From positions 1-59,970 of the forward strand of contig JAAYAW010000052.1 in the NCBI GenBank assembly GCA_012719135.1: a stretch of 59,970 nucleotides of DNA. The letters are read 5' to 3'. The stretch is from Chloroflexota bacterium (GTDB lineage: Bacteria > Chloroflexota > Anaerolineae > UBA1429). Both the position numbers and the translations under genes were made by a program. Below, piece by piece: positions 8,604 to 16,933 of the stretch (within the stretch, counting starts at the first letter, position 1; each line of letters starts with the position of its first letter). The notes under the pieces were generated by a model. That model saw nothing but the letters and a program-made list of their open reading frames with translations, did not search any database and was not told where the DNA came from.

Positions 8604-10120
8604 TAGTCGCTCCTCATTTGCGTCGCGATCTCATTATATAGCGGGGCGAGGGCCTCGTAGGCCGCACAGAATAGCGGGTAGAGAGCGTCATATCCCTGAA
8701 CGTTATCCGCGCCCGGCGTTTCTGCAGGATCGGCCGGCGCCCACTCGGAAGCCACTGAGTATCCCGGCAGCAGGCCGACGCCGACTCCGGCGGCGATCGC
8801 CGCGCCCAGCGAGGTGGCCTCCACAGCGAGCCCAGGCCGTGCCAGGGGCACGTCCAGCACATCCGCGAGGATCTGCCTCCAGACCGGAGAGCGAGCCCCG
8901 CCGCCAATCACTCGCAGGCTATCGATCCGAGCATCCTGTCGCCGAAAGGCGCCCAGTATGGTTCTGAGATTGTAGGCCACCCCCTCAAGTACGGCGCGCG
9001 CCAACTCACCGCGACCGTGGACCATGGAGAGCCCGATGAAACAGCCTCTCGCGTTTGGGTTCCAGTGCGGACTGCGCTCGCCAATGAGGTAAGGGAGAAA
9101 GAACAACCCCCGTGAGCCGGCTGGAACCTGAGAGGCCAGGTCGTCCAGTTCCGCATGCGCAGCGTCAGTCGCGCTGCCGCGGAATAACTTCTCAAGCCAG
9201 TCATAGGCTCCGCCCGCGCTTTGCATGGTACCCGTGGGGAACAGATAGGACGGATCCAGGTGAGCAAAGGTAAAGGTACGCTGCTCCGGATCATAGAGAG
9301 GCTCGGTCGACACATGGGATATCCACGAGGACGACCCGATGTAGCAGTAGGCATCTTGAGGGCGCACAACGCCCGCTCCCACCGTGGCGCAGGCGCCATC
9401 TCCTCCGCCGATGACCACAGGCGTTCCTGCTGCCAGCCCAGTCTCTTCCGCGGCCTCACGCGTTACGCCCCCAATGACGGTGGCAGAGGGGACCACCTCT
9501 GGCAGCAGACTGGGCTCCAGCTCCAGCCGTGACAGAATCCCCTCAGCCCATTTCCGGGCTCGGAGATCGAATAGGTTCGTGCCTGAGGCATCCGAGTAAT
9601 CGGTGGCCATGGCACCGCAAAGGCGGAAAGCCGTATAGTCCTTGGCCTGCAGAACCCTTGCGGTCGCCGCGTAGAGATCCGGCTGATGACATCGCTGCCA
9701 GAGCAGTTTGGCCGCGGTGTAGCTCGGGCTGACGCGATGGCCGGTGATCCGGTACATCTCATCTACACCGATCCTGTCAGCGACAGCTGACGCCTCTTGC
9801 TGCGCCCGCTGGTCCGCCCAGATGATGGCCCTGGACAGTGGGATTCCGTGACGATCCACCAGGAGACAGCCCATCATCTGGCCGGAAAAGCCGATGGCGG
9901 CCACATCGCTCGCCTCCCGACCGCAGAGGCCGAGTAGCTTGCGGGTGGAAGAGACAACGGCCCGCCACCAATCGAACGGATCCTGTTCGGCCCAGCCAGG
10001 GTGCGGGTACTCAGTGCCATACGGACTGGATGCACTGGCCACCAGCGTGCCGCTCGCGTCGAACATAGAGGCCTTGTTGCCGGTGGTCCCCAAGTCATGT
10101 GCCAGGATCAAGTCCTTCAT
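8603..10120 (-). CDS. xylB: FGGY-family carbohydrate kinase, xylulokinase-like
   Basis: A 505-residue ATP-dependent sugar kinase of the hsp70/actin fold. Seen: N-terminal phosphate-1 motif DLGTTGNK, FSGQMMG, WADQRAQ, the catalytic-aspartate motif GGGDGACATVGAG and the C-terminal adenosine loop RVIGGGARSPVW. Length and motifs fit D-xylulokinase best, though other ketoses or polyols cannot be excluded. The start is the ATG of MKDLILAHD with ACGGAGG upstream, 19 codons inside the longest reading. It leads a unit with xthA and an SDR. Confidence 0.85.
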   Translation of the reverse strand: MKDLILAHDLGTTGNKASMFDASGTLVASASSPYGTEYPHPGWAEQDPFDWWRAVVSSTRKLLGLCGREASDVAAIGFSGQMMGCLLVDRHGIPLSRAIIWADQRAQQEASAVADRIGVDEMYRITGHRVSPSYTAAKLLWQRCHQPDLYAATARVLQAKDYTAFRLCGAMATDYSDASGTNLFDLRARKWAEGILSRLELEPSLLPEVVPSATVIGGVTREAAEETGLAAGTPVVIGGGDGACATVGAGVVRPQDAYCYIGSSSWISHVSTEPLYDPEQRTFTFAHLDPSYLFPTGTMQSAGGAYDWLEKLFRGSATDAAHAELDDLASQVPAGSRGLFFLPYLIGERSPHWNPNARGCFIGLSMVHGRGELARAVLEGVAYNLRTILGAFRRQDARIDSLRVIGGGARSPVWRQILADVLDVPLARPGLAVEATSLGAAIAAGVGVGLLPGYSVASEWAPADPAETPGADNVQGYDALYPLFCAAYEALAPLYNEIATQMRSD

Positions 10121-10753
10121 CCTGCCTCCGTGTACGCCCGGCTGACCATTACGGCTAGCCCGCCCTACCCGGCTCAATGCGCCGCGGGGCGCGCCGCGCG
10201 GATCCGCCTTCCGGAAGACCAGTTCGCCGGAGGAGGGCAGCTTCCGTCCCGACCCCGCAGATGCCTGCCCCCGCGTCCGTCTCGCGCCCGCCTATGGAGG
10301 CCCTGTGCGCAAGACAGCCCAACGGGAAGGCACCTAACCCTCCCTCGGGCACCTATCGGCGCGTTACGGGGCATGCAGCATGGTCCCAGATCACGGGGCG
10401 CGAGCCATACCCTACAGTCTCACCGGTGCCCCGACGGTACCGCGTCTCCCATCGGCTCGACCGGCCGAGCAGCCCAACAGAACGCCGTGGAGAGCATCCT
10501 GATGTCGCACTGGCTGCAGCATCAGGCCGAGTCCCCGAACGCGCTGGCGAGGCTCGTCGCTGCGAAATCGAGAGCCCCGACGCCGGGCCCGACCATCGAG
10601 GTCCCGAGACGAACAGGCGACGATCACGCCGGCTCCACGCGCCCGTACGAATACCGGAATCCCGAGCAGCCGTCAAGCAAATCTCCCCGCCCGTAGCACA
10701 CGGCTCGCGCGCGTGCTATACTCGGGCGCACCAAACCAGAACCGAGGATCTCC
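10121..10753. other. 633-bp divergent intergenic gap, no gene recognised
   Basis: The largest gap in the window, between the kinase gene (minus) and the DUF1461 gene (plus). Open frames here (for example 10177-11001 plus) have no recognisable protein pattern and overlap the real downstream gene, so I do not call them. A -10-like TATACT at 10717-10722 probably serves the DUF1461 gene. A 7-bp inverted repeat (CCTGATG/CATCAGG) with a 15-base loop lies near 10497-10525. I compared the gap by eye with RNase P, tmRNA and SRP RNA and found no convincing core motif. Confidence 0.5.
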
Positions 10754-11437
10754 ATGACACAGACCCTGACACAACGCGTTGCGCCGTTTCTTGTGGCCCT
10801 TTGCGCCGCGATCGTCCTGATCGTCTCGCCCCTGCATGTGCTGTTCCGCCCCAGCTATGCCCGCTACCAGTACGCCCGGGGCGGGTTCCCGGCCTCCAGC
10901 CGGTTCACGCCGGACGAACGGGCCCGGCTCTCAGATACCATTCTGCGCTATATGGAGGGGAGCGCCGCGCTGGAAGAGATGGCCTCCATGGAGACCGATA
11001 ACGGCTCCACCGCGTTGCGGCCATCGGAAGTGGAGCACCTGGTCGACGTGAAGGCGGTTGTGCGGGGGCTTTACGTCACGCAGGCGGTGGCGCTGGCTGT
11101 GGGCGCACTCGCCTTTGGCATACTCCTCCGAGGACATGCCCAGCATCTTGCGACGGGGATCCGGGTCGGCGTGGGTTTGACGGCGGGGCTACTAGTCACC
11201 ATCGGCGCGGCCGCAGCAGTGGATTTCGATCGGTTCTTTACGATCTTCCATGGCGTATTCTTTGAGGCGGGCACCTGGACCTTTTTCTACGAGGACACGC
11301 TGATCCAACTCTACCCCCTGCCCTTCTGGGTGTCCGCCGTCACTCACCTCCTGATCCTGATCGCTGCGCTGGGAGTGCTGCTGCTGGGCCTGGCGGGGAT
11401 CATCGCCTCTCGCTCTCGCCGCGTGGAAGCGACATGA
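10754..11437 (+). CDS. TIGR01906/DUF1461 integral membrane protein
   Basis: A 227-residue protein with a hydrophobic N-terminal helix, an outside loop of about 70 residues, then further helices at roughly 105-130, 140-155 and 200-220. The pattern FHGVFFEAGTW followed by TLIQLYPLPFW is characteristic of the TIGR01906 (DUF1461) family, whose function is unknown. Its stop overlaps the ATG of the HD-domain gene by 4 bp (ATGA), so the two are coupled. Confidence 0.8.
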   Translation: MTQTLTQRVAPFLVALCAAIVLIVSPLHVLFRPSYARYQYARGGFPASSRFTPDERARLSDTILRYMEGSAALEEMASMETDNGSTALRPSEVEHLVDVKAVVRGLYVTQAVALAVGALAFGILLRGHAQHLATGIRVGVGLTAGLLVTIGAAAAVDFDRFFTIFHGVFFEAGTWTFFYEDTLIQLYPLPFWVSAVTHLLILIAALGVLLLGLAGIIASRSRRVEAT

Positions 11438-12072
11438 TCACCCCCGAGCAGGCTCGCGCCTACTATGGTGACAATGACTCTGCTCACGATTTCGACCACG
11501 TGCTGCGCGTAACCCGGATCGCTGAACGGCTAGCATTGGAGGAAGGGGCGGATCTAGAAGTCGTGAGGACCGCCGCGCTGCTCCATGACATCGCCCGCGC
11601 AGAACAGGAACGCACCGGGATCAGTCACGCCGAACTGGGTGCACAGGCTGCGCGTCGCATTCTGTGCGGGTTCCCGGAGGACCGCGTCGAGGCCGTCACC
11701 AGCGCCATCCGCCAACACCGATTTCGCGGAAGTGACCCGCCGACCAGCATAGAAGCCAGAGTGCTCTACGATGCGGACAAACTGGACGCAATCGGCGCCG
11801 TCGGCGTGGCTCGTGCCTACCTCTATGGCGGACAACAGCACCAGAGGCTCTGGGCATCGGTGGAATCCGCCGATGCCGCGCTGGATGTATCGGTGGCAGA
11901 GGCGGGTGTCGCCGCTGGGCAATACACAGCCGTACACGAGTACATGTTCAAGCTGGCCAAGCTCTGTGACGTTATGCTCACCGAGAGCGGCAGGAGAATG
12001 GCCCGTGGGCGCCATCGATTCATGGTGCAATTCTTTGAGCGACTGGAGCGTGAGGTAAGCGGCGAGTTGTAG
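11434..12072 (+). CDS. HD-domain phosphohydrolase
   Basis: A 212-residue soluble protein with HD-superfamily metal ligands in order: H in DSAHDFDHVLRV, the HD pair in ALLHDIARA, H in IRQHRF and the distal D in LYDADKLDAIG. This layout matches YedJ/YfbR-like HD hydrolases acting on nucleotides or phosphomonoesters; the substrate is not identifiable. It is coupled to the upstream membrane gene and ends 5 bp from the convergent Rrf2 regulator gene. Confidence 0.85.
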   Translation: MITPEQARAYYGDNDSAHDFDHVLRVTRIAERLALEEGADLEVVRTAALLHDIARAEQERTGISHAELGAQAARRILCGFPEDRVEAVTSAIRQHRFRGSDPPTSIEARVLYDADKLDAIGAVGVARAYLYGGQQHQRLWASVESADAALDVSVAEAGVAAGQYTAVHEYMFKLAKLCDVMLTESGRRMARGRHRFMVQFFERLEREVSGEL

Positions 12073-12077
12073 GAGAT

Positions 12078-12509
12078 CTAGAGCGCTGCCCGGCGCTCGC
12101 CTTCGCGGGCCACCAGCAGATCTAGCGTGGTGCTCTTTAGGATGTCGTGCGTCGCCGCGGTGACGCGCTCCCAAACCTCCCGCATGGGACAGGTCGCACC
12201 ATAGGGGCAATCGTCTTCGACATCAGCCTGAACGCAGGCAACCGGTGCCAGAGGGCCTTCGAGCGCAATCACGGCCTCGGCCACGCTGATCGCCGAAGGA
12301 GCGCGCGCCAGCATGTGCCCTCCCTGAGGTCCCCTCCGACTGCGGATGATCCCTGCCTTGCGCAGCGTGATCAGGAGTTGATAGAGGTAGTTCTCCGGGA
12401 TTCCCCTCGCCGTGGCGATCTCGGTGCTCTGCACGTATCCTTCGCCATAGCGCCTGCTCAGTTCCAGCAGCGCCCTGATGCCGTATTCGCCTTTGGTAGA
12501 TATCTTCAT
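12078..12509 (-). CDS. Rrf2/IscR-family transcription regulator with probable iron-sulfur site
   Basis: A 143-residue regulator. The winged-helix N-terminus contains KGEYGIRALLEL and the recognition region IPENYLYQLLITLRKAGII, then SRRGPQGGHMLAR. Cys92, Cys101 and Cys107 sit in an IscR-like cluster-ligand region, with spacing C-x8-C-x5-C against C-x5-C-x5-C in E. coli IscR. It therefore probably senses iron-sulfur supply or redox state. It reads from a near-perfect promoter flanked by two similar TCAAG-type elements at 12551-12562 and 12588-12600, suggesting self-regulation and possibly control of the divergent TtcA-like gene. No isc or suf genes are in the window. Confidence 0.88.
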   Translation of the reverse strand: MKISTKGEYGIRALLELSRRYGEGYVQSTEIATARGIPENYLYQLLITLRKAGIIRSRRGPQGGHMLARAPSAISVAEAVIALEGPLAPVACVQADVEDDCPYGATCPMREVWERVTAATHDILKSTTLDLLVAREGERRAAL

Positions 12510-12550
12510 GACCTACATCCGCCGGCCCCAGCCGAATAACAGGTTGTCTA

Positions 12551-12600
12551 TCAAGTTACTGAGATTATACCACTGCGGAGAACGCTGTCAAGCTACTTGA
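12551..12600. repeat. Two similar TCAAG-type elements flanking the Rrf2 core promoter (putative operators)
   Basis: The plus strand has TCAAGTTACTGA at 12551-12562 and TCAAGCTACTTGA at 12588-12600. The second is an inverted repeat (TCAAG-CTA-CTTGA). One overlaps the -35 and the other sits just past the -10 of the Rrf2 promoter, as expected for an autoregulatory repressor. Confidence 0.5.
12564..12591 (-). promoter_or_regulatory. Consensus promoter of the Rrf2-family gene
   Basis: Perfect -35 TTGACA and perfect -10 TATAAT with a 16-bp spacer on the minus strand, the best promoter match in the window. The predicted leader is about 48 bases. Confidence 0.8.
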
Positions 12601-12634
12601 TGATGGACCCTCACGCACCCTGTGTGATCGTCGA

Positions 12635-12663
12635 TTGTCGCCGCCCAGTACCCGTGGTACTAT
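12635..12663 (+). promoter_or_regulatory. Putative promoter giving a leaderless transcript of the TtcA-like gene
   Basis: -35 TTGTCG, 17-bp spacer, -10 TACTAT ending 6 bases before the ATG at 12670. There is no ribosome-binding sequence upstream of the ATG, consistent with a leaderless mRNA. Confidence 0.45.
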
Positions 12664-12669
12664 CCGACC

Positions 12670-13437
12670 ATGAGCCGCGCCGACACTCTTGCGCACTACC
12701 TTCTCAGGTCGCTCAACAAGGCGCAACGTCACTACCGCCTGTTCGAGGATGGTGACCGCGTCCTCGTCGCCGTCTCCGGCGGCAAGGACAGCATGACTCT
12801 GCTCGACCTGCTTCACCGCCGGCAGACAACCGGTCCCGAGCGCCTCGAGTTGCACGCCGGCCACATCGTTGACGACTCGCATTGCGGGCAGGCGGTTCCA
12901 GAGCCCTGGCTTGCTCAGTGGTGCGCTGAACGCGCCATACCGTTGCACTTGGCACCACCCTCGAACACTGAACGCCCCACCCTGTCACCCCGGAATCCAT
13001 GCTTCTGGTGCGCCTGGTCAAGGCGCAAAGCGCTCTTCGAGATGGCCAAGCGCGTCTCCTGCCGAACCCTGGCCTTTGGCCATCACGCCGACGATGTCGC
13101 GGAGACAACGCTGATGAACCTGCTCTACAGCGGACGGGTAGATACCATGCAGGCGCGCTCCGAGTTGTTCGATGGAGACTTGCTGCTGATACGCCCGCTG
13201 GCGTTTGTCGAAGAACGAGATATCCGCGACTATGTCCGGGCAAGCGAATATCCACTCGAGGGTGAGCCCTGTCCCGAAGGGGCCCAATCCCGGCGGGCCT
13301 TTGTGAAACGCGTTCTGAGGGAGGCAGAGACGCAGCATCATGACGTCAAGCGCTCGATGTACAGTGCCCTTCAGCGCGCCGGAAAGCTGGCATGTGCTCA
13401 AAATGAGGTCCGCGCTGGCGGAGACGATCCCCGATGA
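12670..13437 (+). CDS. TtcA/TtuA-family tRNA 2-thiolation-like ATPase
   Basis: A 255-residue PP-loop ATPase with SGGKDS at 36-41, a CFWC pair at 111-114 and a further cysteine in EGEPCPEG. The three cysteines match the 4Fe-4S ligands of TtcA-type tRNA thiolases, which put sulfur on C32 or, in relatives, U54 of tRNA. GHHADDVAETTLMNLLYSG is the typical family segment. It lies divergent from an Rrf2/IscR-like regulator, which fits an iron-sulfur enzyme. It is coupled by a 4-bp ATGA overlap to a pyruvate-kinase-C-like gene. The tRNA position modified is not decidable from sequence. Confidence 0.82.
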   Translation: MSRADTLAHYLLRSLNKAQRHYRLFEDGDRVLVAVSGGKDSMTLLDLLHRRQTTGPERLELHAGHIVDDSHCGQAVPEPWLAQWCAERAIPLHLAPPSNTERPTLSPRNPCFWCAWSRRKALFEMAKRVSCRTLAFGHHADDVAETTLMNLLYSGRVDTMQARSELFDGDLLLIRPLAFVEERDIRDYVRASEYPLEGEPCPEGAQSRRAFVKRVLREAETQHHDVKRSMYSALQRAGKLACAQNEVRAGGDDPR

Positions 13438-14033
13438 AGGAGGACCAGGTGCCAGAACAATGCGTTTCCTGCAGTTACTATGATCAGGCAGGGCCAGAAA
13501 ACACAGAGAGAACGCTCGCGCTGGCGGGCGCCAGGGCGTCCCAGCTGGGTATTGGGTTCATCGTCGTGGCGAGCACGACTGGGGAGACCGGCCTGAAGGC
13601 AGTGAATAGGCTCAGCGCTCCCGGGCGCGAGATCGTCGTCGTGAGCCACTCGACGGGTTTTGCCGCTCCAAACGAGCAGGAGCTCACGAAGGAGAACCGC
13701 GCCGCCATCGAAGCCGCAGGCGGCGTGGTCCTTACAGCCCAGCACGCGCTGGGCGGCCTGAACCGCGCGATCCGTCGCAAGCTCGGCACGTACCAGATCG
13801 ACGAAATCGTCGCCTACGTGTTGCGGAGCTTTGGTCAGGGGATCAAGGTGGCCTGCGAGATCACCGCGATGGCCGCTGATGCCGGACTCGTTCCGGCGGG
13901 CGAAGAGGTCATCGCAATCGGGGGCACAGGGCGAGGCGCCGATACGGCCGCCCTCTTGCTTTCGGCCAACGTGCAGGACTTTTTCGACTTGAGAGTGCTC
14001 GAGGTCCTCTGCAAGCCGCGTGCATGGAACTAG
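13434..14033 (+). CDS. Free-standing pyruvate kinase C-terminal-domain protein
   Basis: A 199-residue protein matching the alpha/beta C-terminal domain of pyruvate kinase (PK_C) without the catalytic barrel. Seen: NTERTLALAGARASQLGI, FIVVASTTGETGLKA, VVVSHSTGF and a late IAIGGTGRGADTAALL. Such domains bind allosteric ligands in pyruvate kinase and occur alone in archaea and some bacteria with unknown function. It is translationally coupled to the TtcA-like gene, so it may help that enzyme, but that is inference. An alternative GTG start lies a few codons in. Confidence 0.78.
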   Translation: MKEDQVPEQCVSCSYYDQAGPENTERTLALAGARASQLGIGFIVVASTTGETGLKAVNRLSAPGREIVVVSHSTGFAAPNEQELTKENRAAIEAAGGVVLTAQHALGGLNRAIRRKLGTYQIDEIVAYVLRSFGQGIKVACEITAMAADAGLVPAGEEVIAIGGTGRGADTAALLLSANVQDFFDLRVLEVLCKPRAWN

Positions 14034-14060
14034 AGTGCAGAAGCGAGAACAGCTGGGGTG

Positions 14061-14423
14061 CTATACGGCTGGATCCCAGGGCGCTGTACCACTGGCGTTG
14101 AGTGCGGCCTCTCCCTTGAGCAACTCCGCCGTTGCCCGCGTGTTCTCCTCGATCGCCAAAGCCAACTGAACGCAATCGGCCACTGCGCTGAGCGCGACGT
14201 ACATCAGTAGCGCCACAGCAGCCAGTGTGAGAGCCATGAGCAACGCCCCGGGCAACCCGGCCAGCGCGGATGCCAGGGCTCCCGCCTGAGGAACGCGGAT
14301 GTTCCCGCCGATGACGGTGACCAGAATGACTCCCAGACTCGCCAGGATCCCTGCGATCAAGGCGACCCACGCAAAGACGCGGTAGAGCGAAGAGATAAAC
14401 CGGAGTGCACCGTATGGCTTCAT
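14061..14423 (-). CDS. Small two-helix membrane protein of unknown function
   Basis: A 120-residue protein with hydrophobic segments at about 16-38 and 57-82 and a soluble C-terminal tail that includes LALAIEENTRATAELLKGE. It has an AAGGAGAG ribosome site. I recognise no family. It converges on the PK_C gene 27 bp away and diverges from the acid-sugar kinase gene. Confidence 0.6.
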   Translation of the reverse strand: MKPYGALRFISSLYRVFAWVALIAGILASLGVILVTVIGGNIRVPQAGALASALAGLPGALLMALTLAAVALLMYVALSAVADCVQLALAIEENTRATAELLKGEAALNASGTAPWDPAV

Positions 14424-14582
14424 GCAGACTCTCCTTCATGCCGACTTGGCAACGAGCGGGCCCTCTGGCGGACGTGCCACATACTAGCCCCGCATACAAG
14501 GGCGGTCAAGCGTTCAGCGGCCTCTGTCAACAGAGCCTTCGAGCCTTCATCTCTGCGCAGGCGTCACGTGGAAGGCGTTGAC

Positions 14583-15857
14583 GTGGCCAAGGGCGCGTCA
14601 CGCGATCTCACGCCTCTTGCCGTACTGGCAGACGACCTGACCGGCGCCATGGACGCCGGCCTCCAGTTCGCACTAAGCGGGCTTGAGACCCTGGTGCAAG
14701 TCGGTGAGGGCCACCGTGATACGCGGGTGCTGGTCATGACCAGTGAGAGCCGCGAGCTCACGCCGAGTGAGGCCGTGGCCCGCGTGCGCCAAGCGCTCCC
14801 TCAACTCGACGGTCGGCGGATCTACAAAAAGATCGATTCGACCCTGCGCGGTCCGGTCGGGTACGAGCTCCGCGCCCTGCTCTACGCCTTGGCATTGCGC
14901 GGCATCGTAGTCTCTCCCGCCTTCCCGGAAGGCGGACGTACCACGCTACACGGTGACATACTGGTACAGGGCCAGCCGCTCGCGCAGAGTGCGATCCGGA
15001 GCGATCCGCGCTGGCCGATGACCGAATCGCACCTGCCGACGCTCCTGATGCAGCAATCCGGGATGGAGGCCGGCCATATACCTCTGGACGCGGTGACGCG
15101 AGGACCCGGCCCGCTGCGCGCGGCGATCACGGCTTGCCGGTCTCGTCTGGTCGTTGTGGACGCCTGCACAGAGGGCGACCTGCGCACCATCGCATTCGTT
15201 GTGCACGGGCTGGGCGCCGGATGGCTTCCCTGCGGATCGGCGGGTCTGGCCAAGGCGTGGGCCTCTCTCTACAGCGCGAAGGAGCCGGGTGGACCGGTGT
15301 GGACGGGCCAAGCCCGCAAACCGCTGCTGCTCATCTCCGGGAGCCGGAACCCGACCTCCATGGTGCAGGTCAGAGAACTGGAGCGGTCCGGGATTCCGGC
15401 CGTACAGCTCAGCAGCCAACGGAGCTACACACCGAGTGAAGAGATCGATCGCCTGGCCCAGGAGGTGACGCTGTTGCTACGGAGCGGCAGTGATGTGATA
15501 CTAGAGTCGTCATCAACGGAGTACTTAGCCGGCGGGGGCCACCGTGTGGCCGCAATCCTGGCAGAGGCGGCATGCCTCGCGATCCAACAGGACCTGGTCG
15601 GTGGACTCTTTATCACCGGCGGCGAGGTAGCGCTGGCCGTCTGCCACGCAGTCGGCGCCGATGCCGTGCGAATCCTGGAAGCCATCGAGCCGGGCGTTCC
15701 CGGCGGCCTGCTCATAGGCGGTCTGGCCGAAGGGTTGCCGGTCGTCACCAAGGCGGGAGGTTTCGGAAGCCCGTCGGTAATGCTGGATGCGCGGCACTGG
15801 CTGCGCCAGGGCGCAAAGCAGCCAAGAGCATTCCTAGCGACAGGAGGGGGCAAATGA
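14583..15857 (+). CDS. Four-carbon acid-sugar kinase (DUF1537, DtnK/OtnK-like)
   Basis: About 424 residues. The DUF1537 N-terminal motif LADDLTGAMDAG and the conserved KKIDSTLRGPVG are clear, with C-terminal nucleotide-binding GGEVALAVC and GGLIIGG-like glycine stretches. The family phosphorylates D-threonate, D-erythronate or 3-oxo-tetronate. The start is taken as a GTG at 14583 with GGAAGG 7 bases upstream; a GTG at 14568 is also possible. The stop overlaps the pdxA-family ATG by 4 bp, matching the known kinase/PdxA2 pairing for four-carbon acid-sugar breakdown to dihydroxyacetone phosphate. Confidence 0.87.
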   Translation: MAKGASRDLTPLAVLADDLTGAMDAGLQFALSGLETLVQVGEGHRDTRVLVMTSESRELTPSEAVARVRQALPQLDGRRIYKKIDSTLRGPVGYELRALLYALALRGIVVSPAFPEGGRTTLHGDILVQGQPLAQSAIRSDPRWPMTESHLPTLLMQQSGMEAGHIPLDAVTRGPGPLRAAITACRSRLVVVDACTEGDLRTIAFVVHGLGAGWLPCGSAGLAKAWASLYSAKEPGGPVWTGQARKPLLLISGSRNPTSMVQVRELERSGIPAVQLSSQRSYTPSEEIDRLAQEVTLLLRSGSDVILESSSTEYLAGGGHRVAAILAEAACLAIQQDLVGGLFITGGEVALAVCHAVGADAVRILEAIEPGVPGGLLIGGLAEGLPVVTKAGGFGSPSVMLDARHWLRQGAKQPRAFLATGGGK

Positions 15858-16870
15858 GCGAAAGACCGCTGCTCGGGGTGACGATGGGCGATCCCAGTGG
15901 AAGCGGATCAGAGATCGTCGTCAAGGCCTGGGCAGATCCGGCGGTGCGGCGCACAGCGCGCCTCGTCGTTCTGGGCGATGCCGGCTGGATGTCCAAAGCG
16001 ATCCGCCTGGTCGGATCGGAGGCAAAGGTCCACGCCATCCACGATGTAGCGCAGGCACGCTTTGCAGAGGACGCCATCGACGTACTGCAGGCCACCAATG
16101 TCGATCTCTCGGATGTCGTCTACGGCCAGGTTCAGGCCAAGGCCGGCCAGGTGGCCTATGACACCGTGATCGCCGCCATAGATCTGGCGATGGCCGGGCA
16201 GATAGATGCGCTCGTCACCTCTGCAATCAACAAAGAGGCGCTCAACCTCGCTGGACACCACTATGACGGCCATACCGGACTCCTCGCATACCGCACGGGA
16301 GCCCGGAGCGTGGCGATGATGCTCGCAGCGGGGACCTTTCGCGTCACCCATGTGAGCACGCACTGCTCCCTCAGACAGGCCATTGACCGCGTCAGGACCC
16401 GACGTGTACTGGAAGTCATCGAATTGACGGAAGTGGCCCTTACAGAGATGGGCATCGCCAAGCCACGGATCGCCGTAGCCGGACTCAACCCCCACTCAGG
16501 AGAGGGAGGGCTGTTCGGAGACGAGGAGACACAGGAGATCATCCCCGCTATCGAGATGGCGCGAGCCAAAGGGCTCGACGTTCACCCCGTCCCGGTGCCG
16601 CCCGATACGGTCTTTTACGCCATGGCCCAGAACAGAACCTACGACGCTGTCGTGGCCATGTACCATGATCAGGGGCACATACCCACCAAGCTCATCGGCT
16701 TTGCTGAGGGCGTGAACATCACGCTGGGGCTACCGATCATCCGGACATCGGTGGACCATGGCACCAACTTTGGCAAGGCGGGCAAGGGGACAGCCTATGC
16801 TACGAGTCTGATCTGCGCCATCAATGCGGCCACCGAGCTTGCTCGCCACAGAGACGCGCCGCGATCCTGA
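15854..16870 (+). CDS. PdxA-family 4-phospho-acid dehydrogenase (PdxA2-like)
   Basis: A 338-residue enzyme with the PdxA motifs GVTMGDPSGSG, HYDGHTGLLA, THCSLRQAID, GLNPHSGEGGLFGDEE and MYHDQGHIPTKL, including the three metal-binding histidines. Classical PdxA makes vitamin B6. Coupling to a DUF1537 kinase points instead to oxidative decarboxylation of 4-phospho-D-threonate or -erythronate. A perfect GGAGGGGG ribosome site lies inside the kinase gene end. It is followed by a strong symmetrical terminator shared with the convergent sigma factor. Confidence 0.9.
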   Translation: MSERPLLGVTMGDPSGSGSEIVVKAWADPAVRRTARLVVLGDAGWMSKAIRLVGSEAKVHAIHDVAQARFAEDAIDVLQATNVDLSDVVYGQVQAKAGQVAYDTVIAAIDLAMAGQIDALVTSAINKEALNLAGHHYDGHTGLLAYRTGARSVAMMLAAGTFRVTHVSTHCSLRQAIDRVRTRRVLEVIELTEVALTEMGIAKPRIAVAGLNPHSGEGGLFGDEETQEIIPAIEMARAKGLDVHPVPVPPDTVFYAMAQNRTYDAVVAMYHDQGHIPTKLIGFAEGVNITLGLPIIRTSVDHGTNFGKAGKGTAYATSLICAINAATELARHRDAPRS

Positions 16871-16885
16871 TCCAGTAGAAAGCAC

Positions 16886-16921
16886 AACAGGCCGCCCGTG
16901 GCGTACCGCGGGCGGCCTGTT
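16886..16921. terminator. Bidirectional terminator hairpin
   Basis: A 36-base near-perfect hairpin: 13-bp perfect outer stem (AACAGGCCGCCCG and its complement), three more pairs including one G-T, and a CGTA tetraloop. It lies between the convergent pdxA-like and sigma-factor genes. T-tracts are weak on both sides. Confidence 0.8.
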
Positions 16922-16933
16922 CATCACAGTGAC

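Noticed and set aside
10430-10450. CGGTACCGCG resembling a T-box core
   Set aside because: Palindromic GC-rich match only; no terminator or antiterminator follows and the downstream gene is a membrane protein.
10177-11001. 274-codon open frame on the plus strand
   Set aside because: Overlaps the clear DUF1461 gene in another frame and has arginine/proline-rich composition typical of GC-rich shadow frames.
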